Source of the DNA: Tetraselmis striata
Taxonomy: Eukaryota > Chlorophyta > Chlorodendrophyceae > Chlorodendrales > Chlorodendraceae
Reading direction: 5' to 3'
Length of the DNA stretch: 64,000 bases
Assembly: GCA_006384855.1 (NCBI GenBank)
Contig: VCJN01002082.1
Coordinates: 32,501-96,500 of the forward strand
Below, one piece after another: positions 20,362-30,046 of the stretch. Each line of letters starts with the position of its first letter. Within the stretch, counting starts at the first letter, position 1. The notes beneath the pieces were generated by a model. The model was not told where the DNA came from and did no database searches. It worked only from the letters and a program-made list of their open reading frames with translations. The translations under genes were made by a program, and so were the position numbers.

Positions 20362-22521
20362 TCAGTAGACGTCGTCGGCATACTCATCGAAGTAGCCTGC
20401 GTCCTTCATCTCCGAGTAGTACATCTGCAGCGGGGGTATAAAGGGGCTCATGGCAGGCAAAGGCGACGAAAGCGGAGTCCATGACAAAGGGAGGCAGGGT
20501 ACATGGAAATGCTTGCGGGGGAGGGGGGGGAGGGGCAGCTACCAAGTCGAGGTCCATGTCGTCATCCTAGAGTACAAGTAGCAAGCAGAACAGGGCATAC
20601 TCAGGAAACGAAACCTTGCAGGGATGGAGTTTTGACAAGATGATGGTGGCAGTGGGAGGGGGGACCTGGAAGAACTCGGAAAGGAAGGTGATGTACAGCA
20701 GCGGCGGGTAGAAGCTCTGGTAGAGGTAGGTGGAGAAGCCGTACACGCAGTAGCCGCTGGCCACCTTGGATCCCAGCAGCAGTGCGCCTGCGTGGGGTGC
20801 CAGCAGCGAGCATTCAAAACATAATACATACAGCTCAGCACACACAGGTACATTTCGCTAGCCACCTAGTACCACGGCACTCACCAACAATTTCATAAAA
20901 CATACATGCAGTTGTCATTCCCAATTCTTCACTAGGTGGCCAGCAATCAATGGCTCATCTGCATTGTGTATATGGGTGTATACGCCTACATACACCATCA
21001 ATAAATAATACATCATTACATACATGGTATAGTATAGGTATATATGGTACCGTTGGTTACAATTAAAGAACGTGTTGTTTAGAATCGCAATCAACAGTGG
21101 GGGGAGGTCGAGAGCTGCGCTCACCCATAAAGCCGAAAAAGTTGAGCATGGCCAGCAAAGCGACGTAGCGGTAGAAGGAGGGGCGCGCGGGCAGACGATC
21201 GCGCCACTTGGTGTAGGGCAGCACCAGGATGCCACAGTACACCGCGAGGAACGCGAGGTGCTGCAGCAGCCAGAAGCTCCACTTGCTCCACGTCATGTCG
21301 GCCGACATGCTCCAGTGGCCTGCGCAAAACGGCGGGGTTTTGGCGGCGGCTGCCTGCATGCTGGCCCACTGGGAGCATGGAGTGGCGGTGGCAAAGCGGA
21401 ATGGTGGGGGATGTGGGCCCGGAGTGGGGGGGGAAGGTGGGGGGGGGCACACCCTCCGCGTCGGTGCCAAATAGGTACAGCGGCACGCCCGCCGTGAAGA
21501 TGAGGAGCGCCTTGACGAGCAGGTCCGCGCCAGCCACCCCGGCGGAGGAGGTGAGCGTGCGGATGAGAGCCTGGCGTCAGTCACGTGTGGGGAGAGAAGT
21601 GGTCAGGCCGCGGCTACTGGCCGCTGGCACTTGGTTGCTCCGATGACCGCCCTCCAGACCAGGGCCCAGGGGCGCACCTCCCGTCCGCTGCTAAGGTAGC
21701 CTTGCAGCAGGAACACCACCACCGACACCTCCAGCAGCACCAGGCCGAAGCGAATCATGAGCCAGAGCACATTCCACAGCGTCTGGTTTGGCTCCACCGT
21801 TTGGATGACCTCGCACAGGCACCTGCGCCCCCAGGCCAGCCAGGACAGGAAGTGGGTGGTGGTGGGGGGGGGGGAGGGGTGAGAACCGCCGTGCCCGGCC
21901 AGCCTCACCACTCCCTCTCCTTCGAATCTCCCAAACTCCTCCTACCCCCCCAAACCAGTCCACATGTCCACACCTGATGCAGCTCAGCGCACTGACAACC
22001 CATAGGAAGGCGTAGTAGGTGGTCAGGATGAGCGACTGCGCGCGCTGCAGCTTCCGCACGGACTGCCGTAGTTTCAGACCCTGCACGGTACAAGGTGGAA
22101 TTTGGCGGGGGGGGGGGGGGGGGGGGGGGGGGGGCTCAGGTGTAAAGGGATGCTAGGCCTGAGGGCCTCAGCGCAAATGGGAATAGTGCGGTGGGGGAGG
22201 TAAGCTGCCAGTTCCCCTCACCAGAAAGCAGAGGAAGAGCACCACAGGTATGCCATACGCCTGCAGCGCGCCCAGCGAGGAGAAGGTGCAAAATTAGTTT
22301 GCGTTGTGGGGCGACCGTCGGGCCGCGCGCCAGCACAGCCAACTGAAGAGCCGCTATCCCACCAAGCGGCCCCGCGAGCCAAGGGGCGCGCTCACCACGT
22401 CGTGTATTATGATGCCGGCTTTGTCGTGCGGGCTCACGAAGTTCACGCACGCACCCCCCGCGGACCGGTTCCCTTGTGTCGCGAGCCCGGCCGACAGCAG
22501 GAGCTCGGAGGACGGCACCAT
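20362..22521 (-). CDS. TPRA1/CAND8-type seven-transmembrane protein, complete (9 exons, 312 aa)
   Basis: Minus-strand exons 22521-22396, 22260-22222, 22080-21974, 21822-21678, 21570-21453, 21319-21125, 20787-20666, 20566-20543 and 20424-20362 are all bounded by GT-AG. They sum to 939 bases, ending TGA. The product has about seven hydrophobic helices, among them GIPVVLFLCFLGLKL, TTYYAFLWVVSALSC, WNVLWLMIRFGLVLLEVSVV, LLQHLAFLAVYCGILVLPYT, SFYRYVALLAMLNFFGFMG and LYQSFYPPLLYITFL. Order and motifs (an early Cys, W-N-x-x-W before helix 3, SFYRY before helix 6) follow human TPRA1/GPR175 and plant CAND8 candidate GPCRs. The C-terminus MYYSEMKDAGYFDEY resembles the plant CAND8 tail. The ATG at 22521-22519 leaves only a short lumenal N-terminus, so an upstream exon is possible. 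Ligand and signalling role are unknown. One exon codes just eight residues (DDDMDLDL). Confidence 0.88.
22107..22134. repeat. Poly-G tract (28 G), intronic
   Basis: An uninterrupted G run in an intron of the TPRA1/CAND8-like gene. A second run of about 26 G lies at 22738-22763 in its 5' flank. Confidence 0.95.
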
Positions 22522-23149
22522 CGCCCGCCGCTCTCGTTGCAGGTAGCGCAGCTAGAGACAGCCTCCGCGCACACCACTTGCTTCTCGTGGACTATGCGGC
22601 GAACAGTCCGCTTGAGACGACGTTCCCGTGACGACTTTCGCCGCTTGAAACGTTAAAGCGATATTTGCCTGCGCCTGCCCTTTCTGGCTGCTACGAGTCC
22701 CTGCTACGAGAGAGTAGATGGTGGCCCGGGGGCGCAAGGGGGGGGGGGGGGGGGGGGGGGGGGTGTTGGGCGGGCAAGGCGGGGGGTGCGTAGCTCACCG
22801 ACCGCCGCTCGTACTCAATGTCATACAGGATTCAAATTAACAGCAGTAGGGACATACGGGCGCAAATGCAGGGGGACACTATGTCCGTAGGGACGATATG
22901 GGTACAAATATACTTACATGAGCGAGCAGCAGAAGGCGATACATCAGGAAATCACCAAAAAAAAGGACAATTAGAAAGGTCCTCTACAGCGACTGCGAGT
23001 ATGGGTACAAATCCGCGAGTACCGGTACCCGTACCACGGATTTGACGATTTATGAGTACGGTAGATCCGCACATGGCAGCATCCGATCGGTCGTATCCTA
23101 GGTGCGATTAATCGTCGGCGCATGGCCTTTATGGCGTGCCGGGGGATAG
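22522..23149. other. Upstream flank of the TPRA1/CAND8-like gene; no other gene seen
   Basis: Contains a poly-G tract (22738-22763) and sequences resembling the 55050-55100 block (ACATGAGCGAGCAGCAGAAG), a low-copy repeat with CCTAA-type neighbours there. No coding sequence supported. Confidence 0.4.
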
Positions 23150-25980
23150 GGGCGCCCTAGGGATGCCGCTCTAGCGTCGGCACATTATGCTGCTGCACGG
23201 CATAGGGTCCGGACACTAGAACGTAATAACCGCCGCCGCCAGAGGGAGCGGGCCGTGCTAAAAGCGGTTCAGGATTTTAATAAGGGTGGTGGGAGACGGG
23301 AGTTCTGGAAGTGGGCGCGCTCTCTCCGTAAGGGGCAGGGTTCATTCGAGGGCGCGAACGACCAGCCAGTACGCGATCCGGTATCGGGGGTACTTCATAC
23401 CGAGCCGGGCGAAATCAATGCGTGCTGGGCGCGGCACTATCGGGAGCTGCTGCGTGACCCCCACCCCCTAGCACAACGGGTTGCGATATACCGTGCGGCG
23501 TGGGAACACCGCCACGGTACATCGCCACCCATTGCCCCCGCACTTAACGGGATTAATGGGCATATAACCTGGGAGGAACTAGTCAAGGCTCTTAGGCGTT
23601 CAAAAAATAATAAGGCCCAGGGGCAGGATGGGATCACTGCAGAGGCTTTAAAATTGGCGATATACGCCCCAAATAGCCATTTTGACAGGGCATTGCTGGC
23701 CTTAATTAACGGGATATGAACTAAGAACTATATCCCCCAGCAGTGGCGTAGCTCGGCCATAGTATCGGTGCCCAAGAAAGGCGACGCGACCGTTATGGAC
23801 AATTATAGGGGTATTTCGATTATGGGTGCCGCGATGAAACTCCTTATGACCATCATTTCCCAACGCTTGCAAGACGTCTGCCAAGCTAAAGGGATAATCC
23901 GCCGTTGGCAAGCGGGTTTTATGCGGAATGAGGAGGGCCCCATGCAAGTCGCCAGCTTGTTCGATGTCGCGGCTCGTCGCCAAGCGGCAGGTCTACCCAC
24001 GTACGCGGAATGTATTGACTTTAGGAAGGCATATGAAACCGTACCTCATGAGCTTTTGTTCCTAAAACTACAAGCCATATAGGAGTTACGGGTCACATGC
24101 CTACCTTCATCAAAACTTTATACAGGGATAGTATGGTACGGGTCAAGACAGGGGTGGCCCCGGGAACACAATCAGACCCCATATACCCATAGAGCGTGGC
24201 CTTTAACAGGGATTCCCCGCTTCCCCCATCCAATTAACATATTTATTAACGATATATTCGATGGGGCAGAACATCTAGGGTGTGATGTACCAGGGTGCAC
24301 CGACACATTAGCGGCAAGGCAACCACTAAGGGTGCCAGGTCAGTTATACGCGGACGACGCTGTTGGTATCACAGGCTCGTTCGATAACCTGCATGCCATG
24401 TTCGCCCACTTCTCGCAGTGGGCGGAGGACCATTTTATGGGGTTTGGGGTACTTAAGTGTGGGGTGATGGCATTAGGCCGATATTCCGACGAGACCGCGT
24501 TATGCGAACAAGCTGGCCGATGGCAGCTTGGGGGGGAACGGGTACCGGTTGTAAATGAATATAGGTACTTGGGTACGGTCATGAAGTCGGATTTAGGTAT
24601 GCAACACATAGTAGACGACCGGGTTAAGAAGGGTAGACGCGCTATTGAGGCGCTCGATTCGGTATTAGTCGGTGGACGGGACATAATCCCTATTAATGTG
24701 CGTGTGTCGGTTTTTAAAACCTGTGTACTGCCGGTTTTAACTTATGGATGTGAAGTATGGGGCATGGATAGAACTAGCGGCGCAAATAAATTACAAACCG
24801 TACTCAATCAGTGCTTGCGGTGCCTCATTGGGGTAGGTAAAAACTCCCCTGGGGTGGCCACTGCAACGATGATGCGGGAATTGGATATTGCGCCCATAGA
24901 GGCTACGGCCGCTGCGGCACGGGCTCGGGCGTTCCTTAAAGCATCCGACTTGAATACATGTATAACCCATTTAGTAGATCAGCCAAGTCGGGCGCGCCCG
25001 AACACGTGGACGTCAGGGACTGTGCGGTGGTTAGATCGACTAGCTAGGGCGAACGTAGGGCTAGCTGAGGGGGCGCACCTTCCACTTGAGTGGAGGTCAC
25101 TAGCCGCGCGCGATGCCGCTAAACCAGTAAGGCATCGGTGTGGGCGCGTTACGAATCGTCGGCATCGTTAGCACGCAATAACACCTTGGGTATATATGTC
25201 CAGGCGTCCTATGCGTCAAACCCGTTGCCACAGTACGGTGTGGGTGTCCCCGCGGGGGTTGTGGCCGGGTTGCACATTATGATACAATTACGCACCCGAG
25301 TATTTCCCACTGCCCGCCGATTGGCCCGGATTCATGCCATGCCTGAGCGGTTCCTTGAACACTGCCATGCATGTGGCGGAGGTGAATCTGAGACTATCGA
25401 ACATATGTTGGTGGAGTGCCCGCGGTGGGGGTATCACCGTCATAATTTTGGGTTGTTAGTTCCGGAGTTCAGGGATTTTATTAGTAGTCAGGTTATTGCG
25501 TCAACACCTGAGGACTTAACTGCCTTTATTTTGGGCGGGGTCCCCCCCTCCCTTCACGGCGCCCTGGATTTTATTGGGTATGGGAAAATTTTCCAGCTAT
25601 GGCGTCGGGTCCTCCCTCGCATTGCCTTTTTTGTTGCACATGTATCGCACTCCCGAAATGCTTTGCTCCGCGGGTTGGGGCTTGCCCCAACTCGCATTAC
25701 GCGAATGGGCCGGCGCCCAAACGGGTAGGGCGGACCTTTCGTGGTCAGTGCCGGGTATTTTGAAGGCAGTGTTTTAGACGGTGATCCAACAGTGTTGGAA
25801 ATTCCGTCACTGGCCTCCAATTAGTCTTGCAGAATGCTTCGGCAATTTGCTTGATGACTATAACGGAGCGTCGCCTACCCAGGGCTTTCCGTAACTGGAT
25901 TGCTGCCTAAACGGCCGTTGTAGAGACGCTGCAAGGGTTTCACTGGTGCCAATCCTGTCCCGGGGGCGAAAAAAAAAAGC
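23150..25980 (+). mobile_element. LINE (non-LTR retrotransposon), 5'-truncated and decayed, with 3' tail
   Basis: Reverse-transcriptase blocks are read in order: KNNKAQGQDGITAEALK (about 23600), NYRGISIMGAAMKLL (23800), CIDFRKAYETVPHELL (24010), FINDIFDGAEHLG (24240), LYADDAVGITG (24343) and EYRYLGTVMKSD (24560). These are followed by a thumb region and a C-terminal Cys/His knuckle HCHACGGGESETIEHML (about 25360). No endonuclease domain is visible, so it is 5'-truncated. There are about four disruptions: an in-frame stop at 23717-23719, frame changes between 24080 and 24330, and another near 25140-25170. The coding end is at about 25728. The 3' tail (25730-25970) ends in an A-run at 25969-25979, and its last part recurs at 4025-4155. 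No target duplication was identified. Confidence 0.88.
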
Positions 25981-25989
25981 ATCCGATCG

Positions 25990-26190
25990 GTTTTGATCTA
26001 ACTAGTTTATGGGTTTCCTCCCTTGACCCAACCGATTGTCGGCTACAAGTGCTACTCAGTAGTACAGGAACTAGGCATCTGTCGTTGCGCCCCCTTTTTG
26101 GGTGCAGCACGAGAAGACATAATAGCAGCCATAACAGCTGAGCCTGCCAGCTTCCAGTTTTCGCTGCGTTCCATGCAACGATGTTAAAAC
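25990..26190 (+). mobile_element. Stand-alone 3' module of the tyrosine-recombinase element
   Basis: About 190 bp matching 47866-48045: GTTTCCTCCCTTGACC, AACCGATTNTCGGCTACAAG, GAACTAGGCATCTGTCGTTG and AGCAGCCATAACAGCTGAGC. It begins within about a dozen bases of the LINE A-tail. It is either a deleted copy or a terminal repeat left alone. Confidence 0.8.
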
Positions 26191-28330
26191 TGTCTCACAC
26201 CGCTTCCCGCGGTAACCCTTACCGTAGTTCGGATTCCGAATAAACCACGGACAATACAAAGGCGTCAGGCACAGCCGCCGGCGGTGGAGCCATGCCATCA
26301 TCCCTGCCACAGGGCCCACCCACACAACGAGCCGGCTACAAGGTCGGTCGTCGGTTTGTCCAAGAGACTGGCAAGAGGCCCATGGAACGGGGGGGGGGGG
26401 GGGGGGGGGCACTCGTAGTTACATGGTTTGACCGCGATGGTGCTGTCTGGGGTACCGAATCGCCCGCGGACGCGGCATGAGGCAACAGCCCGCCCGCCCG
26501 TCGCCCGCAACACGCGAGTAACTAAGGCACCAACTATTGTTGTCGACGGCCTCGACCCGCTAAGGCAAGGACGAGGCCTCGAACGCGGCGCGCGCTGGGC
26601 GCTTCGTCAGCACTGCGCGTGGGCCACGGCGCTACGCTGCCCTCCCGCACCCCGGGCGCGATGGCGCGGTCGCCTCGTTGGAGTCGCACCTGGCGGCCGC
26701 CCAATCAACAACATAGGATCCATAGCTCGCACGCTGGAGCGTGGAGGAACAGCTGGCTGAGCTGCAGGCTGAGGTGATGCAGCTCTGTGAGGGCGAGGCG
26801 GTGCAGCGCGCCGAGCAGCCCGCCCGGGCGGTAAAAAGGACAAGGAGCTAGCCCGCATGCGCGTCTCACAATTTTGTAAAGGGCATCGTGGACAAGGCAT
26901 ACAGTCACGTGCCCGTGCTGCAAGAAGATGATCCGCGATGCCCCCCCAAAGAAGATCAAGAACGAACTGAGTGAATTTGTAAGGCTGCGTGCTGCGGAGA
27001 TGTGCGTTATCTTGAATTGTTTTGCAGCGTTTGCATGTGTATTAATATGTTTCATGCTGATTGGTAATACTATGTTGCTGATTTTTTATAATTATATGCA
27101 CATTGCAGGTACCTCAAGCCCCCACTGCTACACATCTAAGCCAAGCATAACGTACATTATCTCCTGCACATCAACCTCGGCATCACGGCGGGCATGCCTT
27201 ACCCAACGGTAAGCGCCTCCGGTGATGTGAAGGTGCATACCGCCTTGGAAATTTGCAAGCAGCTGTGGGAGCTGCTGCTGGAGCCCGTGGACCCAACTCG
27301 CGCACCTGGCACCGCCCAGCTGCCACCTCTGCACTTGCAAAAGGCTCGCGCACAACAGGTCAAGCAGGTGGCAGAGAAATTCGTGTATGCATTTGTCAAT
27401 GATGCAGATGAGAATGATGTTGCCACCGTGTACTGCCACATTCTGCAATGCCATATCCATGATTACATAAGCTAGTATGGCGACCCGCTGAACTGTGATT
27501 GTCACGGGTCTGAGCACGCTCACTTGGTCACAAAGACTGCCTACCGGAGGGGCGCGGCTGGGCACCCAGAGTTCAGGGTAGGGGGAGGTCCTTGGCCACA
27601 TGACAATGCATGAAAGCCACCAACATGCGCAGCCCACACCAGAGCGACCGAAGCGTGGCCCACATGGCAAGAAGCGCGCTACGCCAGTAGAGCGCCCCCC
27701 CCCCCCCCCCCCCTCGCGCCCCCCTCCCCCCCGCCCCCCTCCCCCGGGCACCAAGCGGGCAAAGCCCACGGGAGCCGCAGCACCGCAGCCCTTCCCCCCC
27801 CCCATAGAAATATTTAATAGCGTTTTCATGACAATTGCGATGCAAAGTTTGAGATATGTAGTGAAAAGATTACAGCGCGCGGCTAGCGCCTGGCTGCCGC
27901 CTTCCTGTCAGCGAGCATCTTCTTTCCCTACCGCACTCTCTTGCCCTGCTCTCTCTCAAGGCGGGTCTGGGCATCTTTAAGCATGCCGGCAACCCTAAGC
28001 TTGCAGGGGGACTCCGTGTTGCTAATACCGCCTTACTTGCCTACCGGCCTATCGGCGCGCCGGGGCTTCCGACCGTATGGCTGCCTTGGGGTGGGAGAGC
28101 GCGGGTGGCTGCCGGCGTCATGCTTGCACGGCCGGCAGAGCGTGCCGGCCGGTATCCTGAAGGGCGGGCCGGGGGAGGCAACAGAAAAGTTAGAATGGCA
28201 TGTAGCGAGTACGACTGGCATTTCTAGTTAATCGTAATTATCAACCACCCAACCCCACCGCCATCGCACAGGCACGTTGCGGCGCTCACTTCACTGTGAG
28301 ATTCAGATGTGACATACAGGTGACGAAGCA
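26191..28330 (+). other. Region with a possible spliced coding fragment of unknown function (about 26745-27477)
   Basis: Protein-like plus-strand pieces are EEQLAELQAEVMQLCEGEAV (about 26747), VDKAYSHVPVLQEDDPRCPP (26890) and a final stretch at about 27150-27475 reading LEICKQLWELLLEPVD ... FVYAFVNDADENDVATVYCH and ending TAG. An intron-like TTTTGCAG...acceptor pattern lies between the last two. I recognise no family; a transposase or other element gene is possible. Poly-G (26391-26409) and poly-C (27697-27713) tracts flank it. Beyond 27480 nothing more than low-complexity C/G sequence is seen. A 22-base sequence at 28292-28313 recurs inverted at 44262-44283. Confidence 0.3.
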
Positions 28331-28334
28331 CTAC
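28331..28334. repeat. Target-site duplication CTAC, left
   Basis: CTAC immediately before the element's terminal TGCCG; the same four bases follow its terminal CGGCA at 36869-36872. Four to six bases is the usual duplication size of DDE integrases of the Ty3 group. Confidence 0.75.
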
Positions 28335-28395
28335 TGCCGTCGCATGCTCGCATTCCCGCGTGGGGCGCTGTCACCAGCTCAATGGGCGGCCCATC
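28335..28395 (+). repeat. Left terminal repeat (A, 61 bp)
   Basis: Exact reverse complement of 35321-35381. It begins TGCCGTCGCATGC and ends CGGCCCATC, running straight into the first reading frame. It is too short to be an LTR, and no direct copy lies at the right end. Confidence 0.9.
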
Positions 28396-30046
28396 ACCAT
28401 CGATGGAGATGGCGCAGCAGATGCACAGCCGTACAGAGCTGACGGCGAAGCTTACCAGCGCAGCTCAGAGCGTCACGGTGCCTGTGTCACTGGCCAACGG
28501 CGGTGGACAGCCGCGCATGCCACTGATGGAGATCGCCAAGCGGCTGGTCAAGCACGAGCCCGTGGAGGATGGCTGGGAGAAGCATGCTGTCATGCGTGCT
28601 CTGGAGAGCAAGCGAGTCTCCATCAGCCTGATGGAGGCTTACCAGCTCGAGCGCAGCGGCGGCGGGATGATGGAGAGCGTCATGGCAACAGCATGGGGCG
28701 GCGGTGCCCTGAGTACCGAGCCGATCAGCAGCCACGCTCACTTAGCCAGGACCTCGAGCGGGGAGCGCGCCTTCGAGGCAGCGCTGATGATGGTGGAGGA
28801 GGTCGCTGACCAACAAAGCGGCGGCAAGTCTACCGCGGAGGAGAAGACCGCTGGCGGAGAGGCTGAGACTGAACGGTCTTTTGCCATTTACCGGCCAGGT
28901 CAACTCGCGAGACAACGCGAGGAGGAGGAAGATCGCAAGCGTGCAAATGCGCAGCGCAATGCCAGCACGGCGGTTGAGGAGGCATCAGTATGTCGCCGCA
29001 GCGGCAAGTGGGAACCCGCCACTGACTATCGACGCAGTGCCACTGAGGCAGACATCAGGGAGCAAGCACTACGGCTGCCCAAAGGGTCTGAGACCCGACG
29101 CTGCCTGGAGCAGCAGGCGGAAGTCGCCCACAAGGGCATTTTTGCCCTTCAGCCCACGGGGGCTGAGGCGAAGGAGCAGCCGGAGACGGCTCGGCTTGAC
29201 ACCATCACGTGCGAGTTGCACGCCAACAATACCCTGCTGCAGTGCGAGACCATTTCCGACGGCGGGAGCAGCCACACCCGCATGAACGCGTCAGCGATGG
29301 AACCAAGCGCGGCGGAGGCCGTGGTGAAGGGCGCTGGCGGGTGGGTGGACGTCGACATGGTGGTGGTGCTCGCCAATGGCAAGCGCTCATGCGAGCAACA
29401 ACGACGATTGCGGGATGGCGTGGTCTTCACGCTTCGGGACCCCGTCACCTCAATAATGGCAGCTCATCACGCACCGCGCGTGTACGAGAATGGAGGCGAG
29501 GCACCGGGCTTGCTGCTCGGTGGACCCACCATCACAGCCCTCGGGCTGCGACCGGACCCGGCGACCAGGATCTGCACTTTCCGCGCACCCAACCGACCGG
29601 CCGGCAGAGTGCCACTGCTCAGTCAAACGGCGTGGGAGCGGCGGGTACGCGAGCACCAACCTGTGGTGCGCGTGGAGAGAGCGAGCTACTGCCATGGGGT
29701 GGAGCTTGGCGATGATGAGATGGGGGAGGAGAGTGGGGGGGGCAGTGACGTGTCTCACAGCCACGCCGCCCACGAACCCTCACGGCGTGACGTGCAAGAG
29801 TCCAAGACCTGCGAGCCGGCAGACCTACCGCCTTTGCGGGAGGTGCAGAGCCTGCAGCGTCACGGGCTGGCGAGGCTGAGCACCCGCGAAGAGGGCATCA
29901 GCCTGTACGAGCCATGTGGCGGAGGCTACGTTGCCGTGTTGAATGCCATGCTGGCCAACGGTCAGAAGGTGGCCAGATACCGGCATTCGGACATCGACCC
30001 GGCAGCCCGCAAGGCCGCTGGGCAGCGTGTTCAAGGAGCTCAGTAG
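28382..30046 (+). CDS. Retroelement first frame: Gag-like region and retropepsin-like domain
   Basis: 554 codons, hydrophilic and Glu/Arg-rich at first, with no zinc knuckle that I can see. Around residues 285-395, TISDGGSSHTRMN followed by GLLLGGPTITALGL resembles the active-site loop and the ILG segment of retroviral-type aspartic proteases, though the active-site triplet is unusual. Near its end a GGGY-containing segment resembles the SAM-binding start of a cytosine methyltransferase. It overlaps the second frame by about 100 bases in a different frame; Ty3 relatives are known to use programmed frameshifting at such overlaps. The start was chosen as the first ATG after the left terminal repeat boundary region. 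Confidence 0.65.
   Translation: MGGPSPSMEMAQQMHSRTELTAKLTSAAQSVTVPVSLANGGGQPRMPLMEIAKRLVKHEPVEDGWEKHAVMRALESKRVSISLMEAYQLERSGGGMMESVMATAWGGGALSTEPISSHAHLARTSSGERAFEAALMMVEEVADQQSGGKSTAEEKTAGGEAETERSFAIYRPGQLARQREEEEDRKRANAQRNASTAVEEASVCRRSGKWEPATDYRRSATEADIREQALRLPKGSETRRCLEQQAEVAHKGIFALQPTGAEAKEQPETARLDTITCELHANNTLLQCETISDGGSSHTRMNASAMEPSAAEAVVKGAGGWVDVDMVVVLANGKRSCEQQRRLRDGVVFTLRDPVTSIMAAHHAPRVYENGGEAPGLLLGGPTITALGLRPDPATRICTFRAPNRPAGRVPLLSQTAWERRVREHQPVVRVERASYCHGVELGDDEMGEESGGGSDVSHSHAAHEPSRRDVQESKTCEPADLPPLREVQSLQRHGLARLSTREEGISLYEPCGGGYVAVLNAMLANGQKVARYRHSDIDPAARKAAGQRVQGAQ

Noticed and set aside
20362-22521. GPR107/GOST or TOM1/THH1 family for the seven-helix gene
   Set aside because: Helix order, SFYRY before helix 6 and the YYSEMKDAG tail fit TPRA1/CAND8 better, and there is no long lumenal domain as in GPR107.
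28335-28395. Left end as a conventional 5' LTR
   Set aside because: It is only 61 bp, with no direct copy at the right end; the repeat relation is inverted.
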